Source of the DNA: Victivallales bacterium | GTDB taxonomy: Bacteria > Verrucomicrobiota > Lentisphaeria > Victivallales > JAADHT01 | Assembly (NCBI GenBank): GCA_016930955.1 | Contig: JAFGFR010000199.1 | Coordinates: 1-5,458 of the forward strand | DNA length: 5,458 nucleotides | Reading direction: 5' to 3' | In this document: positions 5,451-5,458 of the stretch, one piece after another | How positions within the stretch are numbered: position 1 is the first letter of the stretch | Layout of the letters: every line of letters begins with the position of its first letter | Translations under genes and position numbers: made by a program | Notes under the pieces: generated by a model | Seen by the model: only the letters and a program-made list of their open reading frames with translations | Database searches by the model: none | Told to the model about the DNA's origin: nothing

Positions 5451-5458
5451 CTTTCCAC

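Overview
This window looks like chromosomal DNA from a Gram-negative (two-membrane) bacterium of moderate GC content. It encodes a PpiD/SurA-type envelope chaperone, a bacterial two-gene spermidine module and a phosphothreonine-binding FHA protein. The mix of a heptanucleotide (GTGAACY) array, GC-rich intergenic hairpin blocks and a SpeD tandem fusion makes me think of the PVC superphylum (Lentisphaerota/Kiritimatiellota-like). That placement is an impression from sequence style only, and there is no rRNA or marker gene to test it.

All four convincing genes lie on the minus strand, so the region reads right to left. At the right edge (5162-5458) is a non-coding stretch. It contains a perfect 30-bp palindrome nested in a larger imperfect inverted repeat, plus a stretch that is open on both strands and may be a decayed coding remnant. 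Next comes an FHA-domain protein (4031-5122) with one canonical and two eroded FHA modules. A 182-bp gap (3848-4030) follows and holds a plausible promoter. It precedes a compact three-gene block: a PpiD-like membrane-anchored periplasmic chaperone (2135-3847), a 269-residue tandem SpeD (1301-2110) and SpeE (407-1267). The gaps inside this block are only 24 and 33 bp, so it is probably one operon.

SpeD and SpeE form the classic route to spermidine: S-adenosylmethionine is decarboxylated by SpeD, and SpeE transfers its aminopropyl group to putrescine. No gene for making putrescine is visible. The most interesting gene is speD. Its N-terminal half is an ordinary pyruvoyl AdoMet decarboxylase. 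Its C-terminal half is a second, diverged SpeD domain that keeps the Ser/His/Cys catalytic register with identical spacing, so it may be a second self-cleaving decarboxylase rather than a dead scaffold.

The left end (1-406) holds no gene. It is an AT-rich stretch (about 35% GC, hand count for 1-180) that changes abruptly to a GC-rich hairpin block (about 74% GC over 201-304), followed by an array of eleven 7-bp repeats running almost to the 3' end of speE. This looks like an inserted composite repeat element.
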